Assembly (NCBI GenBank): GCA_029573975.1
Contig: JAKQBU010000638.1
Location: forward strand, 1 to 8,060
Source of the DNA: Planctomycetota bacterium
GTDB taxonomy: Bacteria > Planctomycetota > Phycisphaerae > Sedimentisphaerales > SM23-30
Direction of reading: 5' to 3'
DNA length: 8,060 nt
Part shown: positions 6,858-8,060 of the stretch, one piece after another
Position numbering within the stretch: position 1 is the first letter of the stretch
How the letters are laid out: the number at the start of each line of letters is the position of its first letter
Notes under the pieces: model-generated
Told to the model about the DNA's origin: nothing
What the model saw: the letters and a program-made list of their open reading frames with translations, nothing else
Databases searched by the model: none
Position numbers and translations under genes: made by a program

Positions 6858-8060
<1,203 letters not shown>

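Overview
The window reads as ordinary bacterial chromosome of moderately high GC. Seven of its eight genes lie on the minus strand and form one protein-folding gene cluster. The gene order (groEL, groES, a second groEL, dnaJ, grpE, a FmdB-type zinc ribbon, then a large membrane protein) and the motifs of the membrane protein suggest a planctomycete or related PVC-group bacterium, perhaps Phycisphaerae-like. That assignment rests on recalled similarity, not on a search.

Layout along the + strand: (1) 1-348 is the 3' part of an adenine phosphoribosyltransferase gene, the only + strand gene. (2) 354-384 is an intrinsic terminator whose stem is fully paired only in the minus-strand RNA; it ends the big minus-strand unit. 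(3) 411-2291 encodes a 626-residue multi-pass membrane protein of unknown function. It has its own consensus-like sigma70 promoter (2406-2434) and a roughly 107-nt leader with a possible 19-codon ORF and a near-perfect palindrome beside the ribosome binding site. (4) 2502-2828 is a FmdB-family zinc ribbon. (5) 2866-3432 is grpE and (6) 3449-4615 is dnaJ. (7) 4616-4848 is a 233-bp intergenic region rich in inverted repeats. (8) 4849-6459 is a complete groEL without a Gly-Met tail, (9) 6492-6785 is groES, and (10) 6858-8060 is a second groEL with a Gly-Met tail, whose 5' end lies outside the window. No stretch longer than 300 bp is without a gene.

Transcription runs from high to low coordinates. 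GroEL rings with the GroES lid fold proteins in a closed chamber. DnaJ delivers substrates to DnaK, and GrpE recycles DnaK nucleotide; dnaK itself is not in the window. The small gaps (32 bp groES-groEL, 16 bp dnaJ-grpE, 37 bp grpE-fmdB) support co-transcription within sub-blocks. The structured groEL-dnaJ gap and the internal promoter before the membrane gene suggest that the cluster is subdivided.

No mobile element, CRISPR array, RNA gene or clearly new defence or biosynthetic system is visible. The points most worth a second look are the divergence of the two GroELs at inter-ring and substrate-site positions, the regulated-looking leader and unknown function of the membrane protein, and the palindrome-dense groEL-dnaJ spacer.
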